Shown: piece by piece, positions 32,393 through 41,238 of the stretch | Layout of the letters: every line of letters begins with the position of its first letter | How positions within the stretch are numbered: the first letter of the stretch is position 1 | Assembly: GCA_028869995.1 (NCBI GenBank) | Contig: JAGWQN010000134.1 | Coordinates: 1-42,541 of the forward strand | DNA length: 42,541 nucleotides | DNA from: Rhodospirillales bacterium | GTDB lineage: Bacteria; Pseudomonadota; Alphaproteobacteria; Acetobacterales; Acetobacteraceae | Reading direction: 5' to 3' | Position numbers and translations under genes: made by a program | The notes under the pieces: generated by a model | The model's input: the letters and a program-made list of their open reading frames with translations, nothing else | Told to the model about the DNA's origin: nothing | The model's database searches: none

Positions 32393-33327
32393 CGCAGCCA
32401 CGACAGCAGCAGGGTCAGCGTCACGAGCGAGAGGATGGTGGACAGCAGCACCTCCGCGGCGGTGTTCTCGGCCATCGTGTCCATGCGTCGCGCCAGCAGG
32501 AAGGCGTTTGCACCGGTCGGCATCGCCGCGGCGAGGATGACGGTCGCGAACGCGACCCCGTGCACCCCGGCCGCATGCGCGATCAGCCCGACGACCGCGG
32601 GCAGCACTGCGAGCTTGGTCAGGGCGGCCAGGCCGAGCCCCAGGCCGTTGCGGCCGAGATGCCCGCCCAGCATGCCCGGCGGCGGCAGGGCGGCGCCCAG
32701 GCAGAACAGCGATACCGCCGGCGCGGCGCCGCCGAGCAGGTGCAGCAGGGCGTGCAGCGGCGCGGGAACGGGCAGCGCCGTCGCGCGCCAGGCCATGGCC
32801 ACCAGCACCGCGAGCACCACGGGGTTGGTGAACAGGCCGCGTCCCACCGAGCGCACCGTCTGCACCAGGCCCGGCCGCACGCCCTGGCCGGTCTCGATCA
32901 TGACCGTCGCGAGCGGCAGCAGGACTGCGGAATGAAACGCCACCACCGCCAGCAGGTTCGCAACCCCCTCCGCGCCATAGGCTGCCTGGATCACCGGCAC
33001 GCCCATCATCACCGTGTTGCCGTAGACGCCGGTGAGGCCGAACATCGCCGCGGGCGCCAGGGCCTGCCCGCCGAGCCGGCGCGCCAGCAGCATCACGACG
33101 AAGAACAACGCGACGGCGCCGAGGAGAAAGCTGCCCGCGACGTGGACGAGGTGCAGCGGCGGTGCCGCGGCAATGGAATCGAACAGCAGCGCCGGCATCG
33201 CGGCGAAATAGGCGAAGTTGGTCAGTCCCCTCGCGCCCGCCCGGTCGGTCCAGCCGCGCTGGATCGAGACCCAGCCGAGGCCGATCAGCACGAAGACGGG
33301 GGCAACGATACCCAGCAGTTGCGCCAT
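32389..33327 (-). CDS. AEC family transporter
   Basis: A 312-residue membrane protein of the auxin-efflux-carrier family with about ten helices. The start LLGIVAPVFVLIGLGW, the cross-over region GVYGNTVMMGVPVIQAAYG and the second half AAAMPTGANAFLLARRM are family features. Bacterial members carry malate or other small carboxylates. It begins 15 bp after the gmk stop and overlaps the next gene by ATGA, so it is part of the yicC-gmk transcript. Substrate unknown. Confidence 0.9.
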   Translation of the reverse strand: MAQLLGIVAPVFVLIGLGWVSIQRGWTDRAGARGLTNFAYFAAMPALLFDSIAAAPPLHLVHVAGSFLLGAVALFFVVMLLARRLGGQALAPAAMFGLTGVYGNTVMMGVPVIQAAYGAEGVANLLAVVAFHSAVLLPLATVMIETGQGVRPGLVQTVRSVGRGLFTNPVVLAVLVAMAWRATALPVPAPLHALLHLLGGAAPAVSLFCLGAALPPPGMLGGHLGRNGLGLGLAALTKLAVLPAVVGLIAHAAGVHGVAFATVILAAAMPTGANAFLLARRMDTMAENTAAEVLLSTILSLVTLTLLLSWLR

Positions 33328-33342
33328 CGCGGCCGCGCGCTG

Positions 33343-33966
33343 TCAGCCGAGTTCGGCGACGAAGGTGCCGAGGCCGCACAGGCGCGCACGCGCGCAGCGC
33401 GCCGCCTCCAGCACCGCCTGCGCGCGCCGGATCGTGGTGTCGAGGTCATCGTTGACCAGCACGTGGTCGAATTCCACCGCGCGCGCCATCTCCTGGCGGG
33501 CCGTCACCAGCCGGGTTGCGATCTGCTCGGCGCTGTCGGCGGCGCGGCTGTCGAGCCGGCGCGCCAACTCGGCCATCGAGGGCGGCAGCACGAACAGGCC
33601 GACCACGTCGCCGGGCAGGGCGGCGCGCACCAGGGCATGGCCCTGAACGTCGATGGCCAGCACGATGTCCCGGCCGGCCGCGATCGCCGCTTCGACGGGG
33701 GCGCGCGGCGTTCCGTACTGGCGGGCGAACACGCCGGCCCATTCCAGCAGCTTGCCCTGGCGCTGCATCGCGGCGAAGCGGGTATCGTCGATGAAGTGGT
33801 AGTCACGCCCGTCCGCCTCGCCCGGCCGCGGTGGCCGTGTCGTGACGCTGACGGAACGGATGAGCGTGGTGTCGGCGGCCAGCATCGCCTGCGCGATCGT
33901 GGTCTTGCCGACACCCGAGGGGGCGGCGATCACCAGGCACAGGCCGCGGCGGGCGATCTCAGGCAA
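33343..33966 (-). CDS. gmk: Guanylate kinase
   Basis: A 207-residue kinase converting GMP to GDP. The P-loop APSGVGKTT lies at 15-23, SVTTRPPRPGEADGRDYHF at 39-57 is the GMP-binding block, and IDVQGH near 106 follows. The start is TTG at 33966, overlapping the yicC stop by 8 bp; no ATG or GTG lies between it and the P-loop apart from a GTG too close to the motif. The yicC-gmk pair is common in proteobacteria. Confidence 0.95.
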   Translation of the reverse strand: MPEIARRGLCLVIAAPSGVGKTTIAQAMLAADTTLIRSVSVTTRPPRPGEADGRDYHFIDDTRFAAMQRQGKLLEWAGVFARQYGTPRAPVEAAIAAGRDIVLAIDVQGHALVRAALPGDVVGLFVLPPSMAELARRLDSRAADSAEQIATRLVTARQEMARAVEFDHVLVNDDLDTTIRRAQAVLEAARCARARLCGLGTFVAELG

Positions 33967-34828
33967 TGTTCTGCACCTGCTCGCGAAGCTGCTCGATCGC
34001 CGCCTTCAGTGCCAGCCCCGTGGTGGTGAGGGCCGCGGAGGCGGATTTGCTGCACAGCGTGTTCGCTTCGCGCAGGAACTCCTGCACCAGGAAGTCGAGC
34101 TTGCGCCCGATCGCCTCGCCCTCGGCGAGCAGCGCGCGTGCGGCCGCGAGATGCGCCGCCAGCCGGTCCAGTTCCTCGCGCACGTCCGAGCGCGTGGCGA
34201 GGAGGGCGATTTCCTGCGCCAGGCGTTCCTCGGCGACCGGCGGCGTGGCGCCGAGCAACTGGCGCAGCGATTCCGCCAGGCGCTCGCGATGCAGCCGCGG
34301 CTGGTCCGCCGCCTCCGCCTCGGCGCGTTCGCGCAGGGCGGCGATCTCGTCGAGCAGCCGGCCGACGACCTCCGCCAGCCGCGCACCCTCCGCCAGGCGT
34401 GCCGCGAGCAGGGCTGCCAGCGCCGTGGCAAACCCCTCGCGCAGGGACGCCGCCGCCGTCTCGTCGGCGGCAGGGTCGAACTCCTCGCGTCCCGCCCGCA
34501 TCACCCCCGGCAGTGCCAGCAGCGCCTCCGCCCGCGGCGGCGGCGCGCCGGCGATGCGCGCGGCGAGCGCGGTCGCCGCCGCCAGCGCCTGGTCCAGCGC
34601 CGCGTTGTCGATCGCCACCTTCGCCTCGGCTTCGCGCACCAGCGTCAGCGTCGCCGAGACGTTGCCCCGCTTCAGCTGTCCCGCCGCCTCGCGCAGCGCC
34701 GGCTCCAGCGCGTCGCAGCCCGGCGGCAGGCGCAGGCGCAGGTCGAGGCCGCGCCCGTTGACGCTGCGCAACTCCCAAACGAAACCGTGGCCGCCCGCGG
34801 TGCCGTCGGCGCGGCCGAAGCCGGTCAT
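33959..34828 (-). CDS. yicC: YicC family endoribonuclease-like protein
   Basis: A 289-residue protein. SMTGFGRADG at the start, WELRSVNGRGLDLRLRLP in the N-terminal domain, and GRKLDFLVQEFLREANTLCSK in the C-terminal DUF1732 domain are the YicC hallmarks. E. coli YicC has been reported to act on small RNA turnover. The ATG at 34828 is chosen because the family begins at MTGF; the frame remains open to 34921 but that part is not conserved. First gene of a four-gene minus-strand unit. Confidence 0.93.
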   Translation of the reverse strand: MTGFGRADGTAGGHGFVWELRSVNGRGLDLRLRLPPGCDALEPALREAAGQLKRGNVSATLTLVREAEAKVAIDNAALDQALAAATALAARIAGAPPPRAEALLALPGVMRAGREEFDPAADETAAASLREGFATALAALLAARLAEGARLAEVVGRLLDEIAALRERAEAEAADQPRLHRERLAESLRQLLGATPPVAEERLAQEIALLATRSDVREELDRLAAHLAAARALLAEGEAIGRKLDFLVQEFLREANTLCSKSASAALTTTGLALKAAIEQLREQVQNIA

Positions 34829-34957
34829 GGATTGAACCTTGCCGGCGTGCGCGGCCGGGCTCGCCGCGCCCGCTGATGGCCCCCGGGATTGCGTCGCGGG
34901 CGCCGATGCCTTCTGCTGCATAAACGTGTTGTATCAGTCCGGATGCTGAGACCCAAC

Positions 34958-35764
34958 ATGCGCTCCGCGCTCATCACCGGTGCGTCGAGCGGAATCGGCG
35001 CGGCGCTGGCCCTGGCGCTGGCCGATCCCGACGGCGTCCTGCATCTCGGCGGCCGTGACGAGGCGCGGCTGGCGGCGGTCGCGGCGGCCTGCCGCGACCG
35101 TGGCGCGGCAGTGCACACGTGCCGCGCCGATGTACGCGACGAGCGGGCGATGCGCGCCTGGATCGCCACCGCCGGGCGTGAGCGGCGGCTCGATCTCGTG
35201 GTCGCCAATGCCGGGATCTCCGCCGGCACGGGTACCTCGGGCGCCGAGTCGGAGGCGCAGGCCCGCGCCCTGTTCGCGGTCAACCTCGAGGGCGTGCTCA
35301 ACACCGTCTGGCCGGCCCTCGACCTGATGGCGGGGCAGGAGAGGGGCGCCGACGGCCGGCGCGGCACCATCGCCGCGATCGCCTCGGTGGCTGCGTTCAT
35401 CCCCGCCCCGGGGGCGCCCGCCTATGCCGCCTCGAAGGCGGCGGTGGATGCCTGGGTGCTGGGCCACGCTCCGGCGGCGCGCCGCGCGGGCATCCATCTC
35501 GCCAGTGTCTGCCCCGGTTTCATCGCGACGCCGATGACGGCGGGGAACCCCTATCCGATGCCCGGCCTGATGCCCGCGGAGCGCGCCGCCGCGATCATCC
35601 TGCGCGGTCTCGCGCGGGGGCGGGCGCGGATCGCCTTTCCGTGGTGGATGGCGGCCCTCGCGCGTGCCATAGGGGCGCTGCCGGCGCCGTGGGCGCTCGC
35701 GCTGCTGGCCCGCCAGGGCGGCAAGCCCGACTTCCGGGGGCAAGGCTTGCGCGATCCCCGCTGA
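34958..35764 (+). CDS. Short-chain dehydrogenase
   Basis: A 268-residue SDR with TGASSGIG near 8-15, VANAGISAG near 87, the Ser in IAIASVAAF near 142 and YAASKAA near 156. The NNAG motif reads ANAG. The C-terminus has a Trp-rich, possibly membrane-associated segment (FPWWMAALARAIGALPAPWA). ATG 34943 is an in-frame alternative start five codons upstream. It is divergent from yicC with 129 bp between. Substrate unknown; the shape resembles YqjQ/DltE-like SDRs. Confidence 0.85.
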   Translation: MRSALITGASSGIGAALALALADPDGVLHLGGRDEARLAAVAAACRDRGAAVHTCRADVRDERAMRAWIATAGRERRLDLVVANAGISAGTGTSGAESEAQARALFAVNLEGVLNTVWPALDLMAGQERGADGRRGTIAAIASVAAFIPAPGAPAYAASKAAVDAWVLGHAPAARRAGIHLASVCPGFIATPMTAGNPYPMPGLMPAERAAAIILRGLARGRARIAFPWWMAALARAIGALPAPWALALLARQGGKPDFRGQGLRDPR

Positions 35765-35802
35765 GTCACAGAATTGACCTTGAGACCAAGAAGGAGCCGA
35801 CC

Positions 35803-36663
35803 GTGCAGAACATCAACTCCGGCATCCACCACCTGACCGTTGGCAGCGCCACCGTCACGGCGCTCAACGACCTGGTTTTCGAAGCCGGGACGGGGGTGGT
35901 CGCCGGCCTTACCGCGGCGGAGGCGGATGCGATCCTGAGCGGCAATTTCCGCCGCCTGCCGGCGCGGATTACCGTCAACGCCTTTCTCGTCACCGTCGGC
36001 GGCCAGCATGTCCTCGTGGACACCGGAGTCGGCGCGAACATGGGCGGCGGGCAGGTGCGCGCGCGCCTCGCTCGCCTGGGCATCGAGGCCAGTGCCATCC
36101 GCACGGTCCTCATCACCCACGCGCATGTGGACCATGTCAGCGGGCTGATCGACGAGCATGGCGCCGCCTACTTTCCCGAAGCCGAGATCGTGATGCACGA
36201 GGCCGAGGCGGGTTACTGGCTCGACGAGGCGCGCGAGGCGGCGGCGCCGGAGGCTGCGAAGGGGGCTTTCGCGATCGCTCGGACCGCGCTCGCGCCGTAT
36301 CGCAGCCGCCTCAAGCTGGTGAAGGACGGCCAGGAGGCCGTACCCGGCCTGCGCGCCCGGCATTTCCCGGGGCACACGCCCGGGCACAGCGGCTGGCTGC
36401 TCGACCAGGGCAACGACGCGCTGCTGATCTGGGGCGACGTCGTGCACCTGCCCGGCCTGCAGTTCCGTGAGCCGAAGGCCGGCATGCTGTTCGACACCGA
36501 TGTCGAGCAGGCCCGGGCCACGCGGGCTCGCGTCTTCGACATGGCGAGCGCCGACCGCCTGCGCGTGTGCGGCATGCATCTCGACTTCCCCACCTTCGGC
36601 CATGTCGTCAAGGCGAGCGAGGGCTATCGGTTTATCCCCGAAGTCTGGATGCCGACCGCCTGA
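35803..36663 (+). CDS. MBL-fold metallo-hydrolase
   Basis: A 286-residue metallo-beta-lactamase-fold hydrolase. HAHVDHVSG near 107-115 gives the dinuclear metal motif HxHxDH. HFPGHTPGHSGW near 187-198 gives the next His, GDVVHLP the bridging Asp, and a C-terminal MHLDFP the last His. This layout matches lactonase-like, glyoxalase-II-type and AHL-lactonase-like members. No signal peptide is seen. The GTG start at 35803 follows AAGGAG by six bases. It starts 38 bp after the SDR gene. Substrate unknown. Confidence 0.88.
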   Translation: MQNINSGIHHLTVGSATVTALNDLVFEAGTGVVAGLTAAEADAILSGNFRRLPARITVNAFLVTVGGQHVLVDTGVGANMGGGQVRARLARLGIEASAIRTVLITHAHVDHVSGLIDEHGAAYFPEAEIVMHEAEAGYWLDEAREAAAPEAAKGAFAIARTALAPYRSRLKLVKDGQEAVPGLRARHFPGHTPGHSGWLLDQGNDALLIWGDVVHLPGLQFREPKAGMLFDTDVEQARATRARVFDMASADRLRVCGMHLDFPTFGHVVKASEGYRFIPEVWMPTA

Positions 36664-36688
36664 GGCCGCCGGCCTGCGCCGGGCAGGC

Positions 36689-37669
36689 TCAGCGTCCGCC
36701 CGAGGATGACTTCTGCAGCGCCCGCCAGTGGGCGACGTTGATGTCGTGCTGCGCGAGGGTGGCGGCGAAGGCATGGCCGCCGGTGCCGTTGGCGACGAAG
36801 TAGAGATCCTTCGTCGCCAGCGGATGGGCCGCCGCCTGCAGCGAGGCGAGGCCGGGCGAGCAGATCGGTCCCGGCGGCAGGCCTTTGACGCGATAGGTGT
36901 TGTAGGGCGAGGCGACGCGCAGGTCGGCCGTGGTGAGCGTGGCGCCGTCGATCGCCTGCCCGCCGGAGACGGCGTAGGCGACGGTGGGGTCCGATTGCAG
37001 CGGCATGCCCAGCCGCAGCCGGTTGATGAAGACCCCGGCGATGTGCGCGCGCTCCGCCGGCAGGGCGGTTTCGCGCTCGACGATGCTGGCCAGGGTGAGG
37101 AGCTGTTCGGGTGAGGTGAGGGGCAGGTCCGGCGCGCGACCGGCCCAGACCCTGGCCAGTGTCGTGCGCATCGCCGCCTCCGCGCGTGCCAGCAGCGCCG
37201 TCCGCGGCGTGCCCAGCGTCACGTCATAGGTCTGCGGCAGCACGGCGCCCTCGGGCGGCACCGGGGCGGGACCGGCAAGAAACGGGGTGGCTGCCAGCTC
37301 GCGGGCGATCGCCGCGGCCGTCAGGCCCTCGGCGATGGTGACGGGGTGCTCCACCGGCCGGGCGTGGCGCAGCACGCCGAGCACGGCCGCCAGGCTGGCA
37401 TGGGCGGGGAACGCAAACTCCGCTGCCCGCAGGGGCCCCTGACGGGAGGTCAGCTCCGCGGCGGCACGAAACCAGAGCGGGTTTGCGATCACCCCTTCGC
37501 GTTTCAGCACCGCGCCGATCGAGCGGATCGTGCCGGGCGGCACGACCACGTCGCGCGCGGCGGCGAGAGGCCCCGGGGCCACGTAGCGCCGGCGGGCATA
37601 CCACGCTCCGCCCCCGGCCACCGCCGCGATCACGGCCAGGGCCGCGAGGGCCGCGAGCAGCCGGCGCAT
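36689..37669 (-). CDS. mltG: Endolytic murein transglycosylase
   Basis: A 326-residue YceG/MltG protein, anchored by one N-terminal helix (residues 3-25), which cuts nascent glycan strands in the periplasm. A LysM-like stretch precedes the catalytic domain. TLASIVERETALPAERAHIAGV near 190-211 holds the catalytic Glu, and LQSDPTVAYAV and PYNTYRVKGLPPGPI are conserved. It begins 12 bp after fabF, the usual fabF-mltG order. Confidence 0.95.
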   Translation of the reverse strand: MRRLLAALAALAVIAAVAGGGAWYARRRYVAPGPLAAARDVVVPPGTIRSIGAVLKREGVIANPLWFRAAAELTSRQGPLRAAEFAFPAHASLAAVLGVLRHARPVEHPVTIAEGLTAAAIARELAATPFLAGPAPVPPEGAVLPQTYDVTLGTPRTALLARAEAAMRTTLARVWAGRAPDLPLTSPEQLLTLASIVERETALPAERAHIAGVFINRLRLGMPLQSDPTVAYAVSGGQAIDGATLTTADLRVASPYNTYRVKGLPPGPICSPGLASLQAAAHPLATKDLYFVANGTGGHAFAATLAQHDINVAHWRALQKSSSGGR

Positions 37670-37681
37670 CGTGCGCGTCGA

Positions 37682-38944
37682 CTAGCTCGCCTGCTTGAAG
37701 ATGATCGAGGCGTTGGTCCCGCCGAAGCCGAAGCTGTTGGACAGGGCCGCGGTAATCTTGCGCTGCTGGGCGTGGTGGGCGACGCGGTCGATCACGCTTT
37801 CCTGGCTCGGGTGGTCCAGGTTGAGTGTCGGCGGCGCCACCTGGTCGCGCACGGCCAGAACCGAGAAGATCGCCTCGATCGCTCCCGCCGCGCCGAGCAG
37901 GTGCCCGGTTGCCGATTTGGTGGAGGACATCGCGAGCCCCTTCGCGGAGGCGCCGAAGAACCGCTCCACCGCCTCGAGTTCCAGATCGTCGCCCAGCGGC
38001 GTCGAGGTGCCGTGGGCGTTGACGTACTGGATCTGCTCCGGCGTCAGCCCGCCGTTGCGCAGCGCCGCGCGCATCGCACGGAAGGCGCCGTCGTGGTGCT
38101 CCGCCGGCGCGGTGATGTGATGGGCGTCGCCGGACAGGCCGTAGCCGCCGATCTCGGCATAGATCTTGGCGCCACGCCGCTTGGCGTGCTCGTACTCCTC
38201 GAGCACCACGATCCCGGCACCCTCGCCCATGACGAAGCCGTCGCGGTCGCGGTCCCAGGGACGGGACGCCTTGGTCGGCGTCTCGTTGAAGCTGGTGGAC
38301 AGGGCGCGGCTCGCGCAGAAGCCGGCGATGCCGATATGATTCACCGCCGATTCGGCGCCGCCGGCCACCATGACCTCGGCGTCGCCGAAGCCGATCAGCC
38401 GCGCCGCATCGCCAATCGCGTGGACGCCGGTGGCGCAGGCGGTGACGACGCTGTGGTTGGGGCCCTTGAAGCCGAATCGGATCGACACGTGGCCGGAAGC
38501 CAGGTTGATCAGCGCCGAGGGGATGAAGAACGGCGACAGCCGGCGCGCCTTGCCGGAGTGCACCTGCACCGAGGCCTCGTAGATGGTCTCGAGCCCGCCG
38601 ATGCCGCTGCCGATCATCACGCCGGTCTCGCAGCGTGATTCCTCGTCCGCGGGCATCCAGCCGGAATCCTCGACCGCCTCGGTGGCCGCCACCAGCGCGT
38701 ACTGGATGAAGCGGTCCATCTTCTTGTGGTCCTTCACCGGGATCCACTCGGCGATGTCGAGCTTGCCTTCAGCCTTGCTGCCGCGGGGAATCTCACCCGC
38801 GATCTTCGCCGGCAGTTCGGCGACATCGAAGGACTGGATCGCCCCGATGCCGCTCTCGCCGGCGATCAGCCGCTTCCAGACATGCTCGACCCCGAGCCCC
38901 AGCGGGCAGGCGATGCCCATGCCGGTGACCACCACGCGCCGCAT
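37682..38944 (-). CDS. fabF: 3-oxoacyl-ACP synthase II
   Basis: A 420-residue condensing enzyme of fatty-acid elongation. RRVVVTGMGIACPLGLG is the start, TACATGVHAIG carries the nucleophilic Cys, and NAHGTSTPLGD and KSATGHLLGAAGAIE the two catalytic His. The SFGFGGTNASII block closes the protein. The ATG at 38944 follows acpP by 25 bp. A GCCGCC/GGCGGC hairpin at the acpP stop could set the ratio between the two genes. Confidence 0.97.
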   Translation of the reverse strand: MRRVVVTGMGIACPLGLGVEHVWKRLIAGESGIGAIQSFDVAELPAKIAGEIPRGSKAEGKLDIAEWIPVKDHKKMDRFIQYALVAATEAVEDSGWMPADEESRCETGVMIGSGIGGLETIYEASVQVHSGKARRLSPFFIPSALINLASGHVSIRFGFKGPNHSVVTACATGVHAIGDAARLIGFGDAEVMVAGGAESAVNHIGIAGFCASRALSTSFNETPTKASRPWDRDRDGFVMGEGAGIVVLEEYEHAKRRGAKIYAEIGGYGLSGDAHHITAPAEHHDGAFRAMRAALRNGGLTPEQIQYVNAHGTSTPLGDDLELEAVERFFGASAKGLAMSSTKSATGHLLGAAGAIEAIFSVLAVRDQVAPPTLNLDHPSQESVIDRVAHHAQQRKITAALSNSFGFGGTNASIIFKQAS

Positions 38945-38963
38945 CGCGCTTCCCCCGACGGCC

Positions 38964-38978
38964 GCCGCCTCAGGCGGC
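38964..38978 (-). other. Hairpin centred on the acpP stop codon
   Basis: GCCGCC and GGCGGC form a perfect 6-bp stem whose 3-nt loop is exactly the TGA stop of acpP. It lies 20 bp before fabF. It may stabilise the acpP message or lower fabF expression; no T-run follows, so it is not a full terminator. Confidence 0.45.
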
Positions 38979-39209
38979 CTTCTGCTTCTCGATGTAGTCG
39001 ATGGCATCCTTCACGGTGCTGATCTTCTCGGCGGCGTCCTCGGGAATCTCGACGCTGAAGGCCTCCTCGAAGGCCATCACCAGCTCCACCGTGTCGAGGC
39101 TGTCCGCTCCGAGGTCGTCGATGAAGGAGGCTTCGGGCGTCACCTTGCTCTCCTCGACACCGAGCTGCTCGACCACGATCTTCTTCACCTTGTCGGCGAT
39201 CTCGCTCAT
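38970..39209 (-). CDS. acpP: Acyl carrier protein
   Basis: A 79-residue acidic carrier. Ser in [16 protein letters not shown] (near residue 37) is the phosphopantetheine site. The four-helix ACP sequence is complete. GTTCCGTTCTGTC-type sequence upstream is poor in purines on this strand, but AACGGAACCAAAGAG directly precedes the ATG at 39209. The 178-bp gap to fabG suggests acpP also has its own promoter. It serves FabD, FabG and FabF around it. Confidence 0.98.
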   Translation of the reverse strand: MSEIADKVKKIVVEQLGVEESKVTPEASFIDDLGADSLDTVELVMAFEEAFSVEIPEDAAEKISTVKDAIDYIEKQKAA

Positions 39210-39387
39210 CTCTTTGGTTCCGTTCTGTCTGTTGGGTCGCGTCTGTCAGTCTTGGTTGCGTCTCGGGCCCGACGATGGCCTGGAAGACGCGTCACTATCC
39301 GACGACGACGATTCCGTTGCAGCCTCGCGGCGGCGCGGCGCTTAGCACACGCCTCCGGAGCCGCCAACCGGCCTCGGCTCGTCGCCC

Positions 39388-40143
39388 TCAGATCATCGCC
39401 ATACCGCCATTCACGTGCAGTGTCGCCCCTGTGACCCAGCCGGCCTCGTCGCTGGCCAGATAGAGGACCGCAGCGGCAACGTCCTCCGGCGCGCCGAGTC
39501 GGCCGAGCGGAATCGCCTGCGCCAGTTTCGTTTTCTGCTCTTCGGCGAGGACATCGGTCATCGGCGTGGCGATGAAGCCGGGCGCCACCGCGTTCACCGT
39601 GACGCCGCGCGAGGCGACTTCCTGCGCCAGCGCCTTGGTCATGCCGATCAGCCCCGCCTTGGCGGCGGCGTAGTTGGCCTGGCCCGGATTGCCGGTCGCG
39701 CCCACGATCGAGCCGATCGAGATGATGCGCCCGGCGCGGCGGCGCAGCATCCCCCGCAGCGCCGCGCGGGCGAGGCGAAACGGCGCGGCGAGATCGACCT
39801 CGAGCACCCGGGCCCAGTCCTCGTCCTTCATCCGCAGCGCCAGCATGTCGCGCGTCAGCCCGGCATTGTTGACCAGCACGCCGACCGGCCCGGCCTTCGC
39901 CTCCGCCGCCGCCACCAGGGCGTCCGCCGCCGCGGGATCGGCGAGATCGGCGGGGCAGACATGCGCTGCGGCCGCACCCGCCATGCCGCCAAGCTCGGCG
40001 GCGAGGGTCTCCAGGGCCGCCAGGCGCGTGCCCGAGAGCACCACCGTCGCGCCCTGTGCCGCCAGCGTCCGCGCAATCGCGGCGCCGATGCCCCCGGAGG
40101 CGCCCGTGACCAGCGCCACTTTCCCATCCAATCTGAACATCAT
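39388..40143 (-). CDS. fabG: 3-oxoacyl-ACP reductase
   Basis: A 251-residue SDR with TGASGGIG near 13-20, VNNAGLTRDMLALRM near 93, the Ser in SIGSIVGATGNPGQANYAAAKAG and the YxxxK pair within it. The NPGQANY sequence is characteristic of FabG. It reduces 3-oxoacyl-ACP with NADPH. Two adjacent ATG codons (40143, 40140) can start it. It follows fabD by 7 bp. Confidence 0.96.
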   Translation of the reverse strand: MMFRLDGKVALVTGASGGIGAAIARTLAAQGATVVLSGTRLAALETLAAELGGMAGAAAAHVCPADLADPAAADALVAAAEAKAGPVGVLVNNAGLTRDMLALRMKDEDWARVLEVDLAAPFRLARAALRGMLRRRAGRIISIGSIVGATGNPGQANYAAAKAGLIGMTKALAQEVASRGVTVNAVAPGFIATPMTDVLAEEQKTKLAQAIPLGRLGAPEDVAAAVLYLASDEAGWVTGATLHVNGGMAMI

Positions 40144-40150
40144 ATTGTTC

Positions 40151-41116
40151 CTAAAAGATTTTGAGGAGTTCTTCGATCTCGGCCGGCGTTCCCGCGGCGA
40201 CGGCGCGCGCCTCCGGCAGCAGCCGCTTCATCAGCCCGGTGAGGACCTTGCCGCTGCCCAGTTCGATGAAGGTGTCCACCCCCAGTGCCGCCATCGCCTG
40301 GATGCTCTCGCGCCAGCGTACCGTCGCCGTGACCTGTTCGACCAGCAGCCGCACCAGGTCGGCGGGCTGCGTCGCCTTGGCCGCGGTGACGTTGGCGACC
40401 ACGGGCACCAGCGGCGCTCGCGGCGGCGTCTTCGCCAGGGCCTCGGCCATGACATCGGCGGCCGGCGCCATCAGTGCGCAATGGAAGGGGGCGGAGACCG
40501 GCAGCTTCATCGCCCGCCTGATGCCCCGCGCCTTGGCGATGTCGATCGCGCGGTCGACCGCGCCGGCATGGCCCGAGACCACGACCTGGCCGCCGCCGTT
40601 ATCGTTGGCGACGCCGATGACCTCGTGTCCACCCGCAGGCGCCGGCACCGCCGCCGCTTCGGCGCAGATCTCCGTCACCTGGGCGAGTTCGGCGCCGAGC
40701 AGGGCGGCCATGGCGCCGACGCCCGGTGCCACCGCGCGCTGCATCGCCTGGCCGCGCAGCCGCAGCAGCCGTGCCGCATCGGCGACCGCGAACCCGCCGG
40801 CGGCGGCGATCGCCGCGTATTCGCCGAGGGAATGGCCGGCGACCAGCGCCGCGGTCCCCGCGACCGGCCTGCCGCCCTCGCGCTCCAGAACCCGCACCAC
40901 GGCCATGGCGTGCGCCAGCAGCGCCGGCTGCGCGTTCTCCGTCAGCGTCAGCTCCTCCGCGGGCCCATCGGCCATCAGGCGCGACAGATGCTGGCCCAGC
41001 GCCTCATCCACCTCCTCGAGCACCTCGCGGGCGGCGGGGAAGGCGGCGGCGAGGTCCCTGGCCATGCCGGGCGCCTGGCTGCCCTGGCCCGGAAACAGGA
41101 ACGCATAAACGGCCAT
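40151..41116 (-). CDS. fabD: Malonyl-CoA:ACP transacylase
   Basis: A 321-residue alpha/beta hydrolase-fold enzyme that loads malonate on ACP. FLFPGQGSQAPGM is the N-terminal motif, GHSLGEYAA near 94-102 carries the catalytic Ser, and SAPFHCALM near 207 the catalytic His. First gene of fabD-fabG-acpP-fabF-mltG. A TTGACA promoter element lies about 65 bp upstream. Confidence 0.97.
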   Translation of the reverse strand: MAVYAFLFPGQGSQAPGMARDLAAAFPAAREVLEEVDEALGQHLSRLMADGPAEELTLTENAQPALLAHAMAVVRVLEREGGRPVAGTAALVAGHSLGEYAAIAAAGGFAVADAARLLRLRGQAMQRAVAPGVGAMAALLGAELAQVTEICAEAAAVPAPAGGHEVIGVANDNGGGQVVVSGHAGAVDRAIDIAKARGIRRAMKLPVSAPFHCALMAPAADVMAEALAKTPPRAPLVPVVANVTAAKATQPADLVRLLVEQVTATVRWRESIQAMAALGVDTFIELGSGKVLTGLMKRLLPEARAVAAGTPAEIEELLKIF

Positions 41117-41157
41117 GGCTGATCTCCCCCGATTGGCTGGTCTGATGGCTGGCGGCG

Positions 41158-41186
41158 CGCTTAGTTTCGCCCCAAGTTGGTGTCAA
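41158..41186 (-). promoter_or_regulatory. Predicted promoter of the fabD operon
   Basis: On the minus strand a perfect -35 TTGACA (41186-41181) is followed after 17 bp by TAAGCG (41163-41158). The -10 is weak. A start near 41150 gives a leader of about 35 nt. Confidence 0.45.
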
Positions 41187-41238
41187 ACGCGGGAACGCCG
41201 TTGCGCCCTCCCGCCCCGTGCGCTCCGGAGTACGCCTG

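Noticed and set aside
33966-34921. yicC starting at 34921
   Set aside because: The extra 31 residues are low-complexity and unlike the family, which begins at MTGF (34828).
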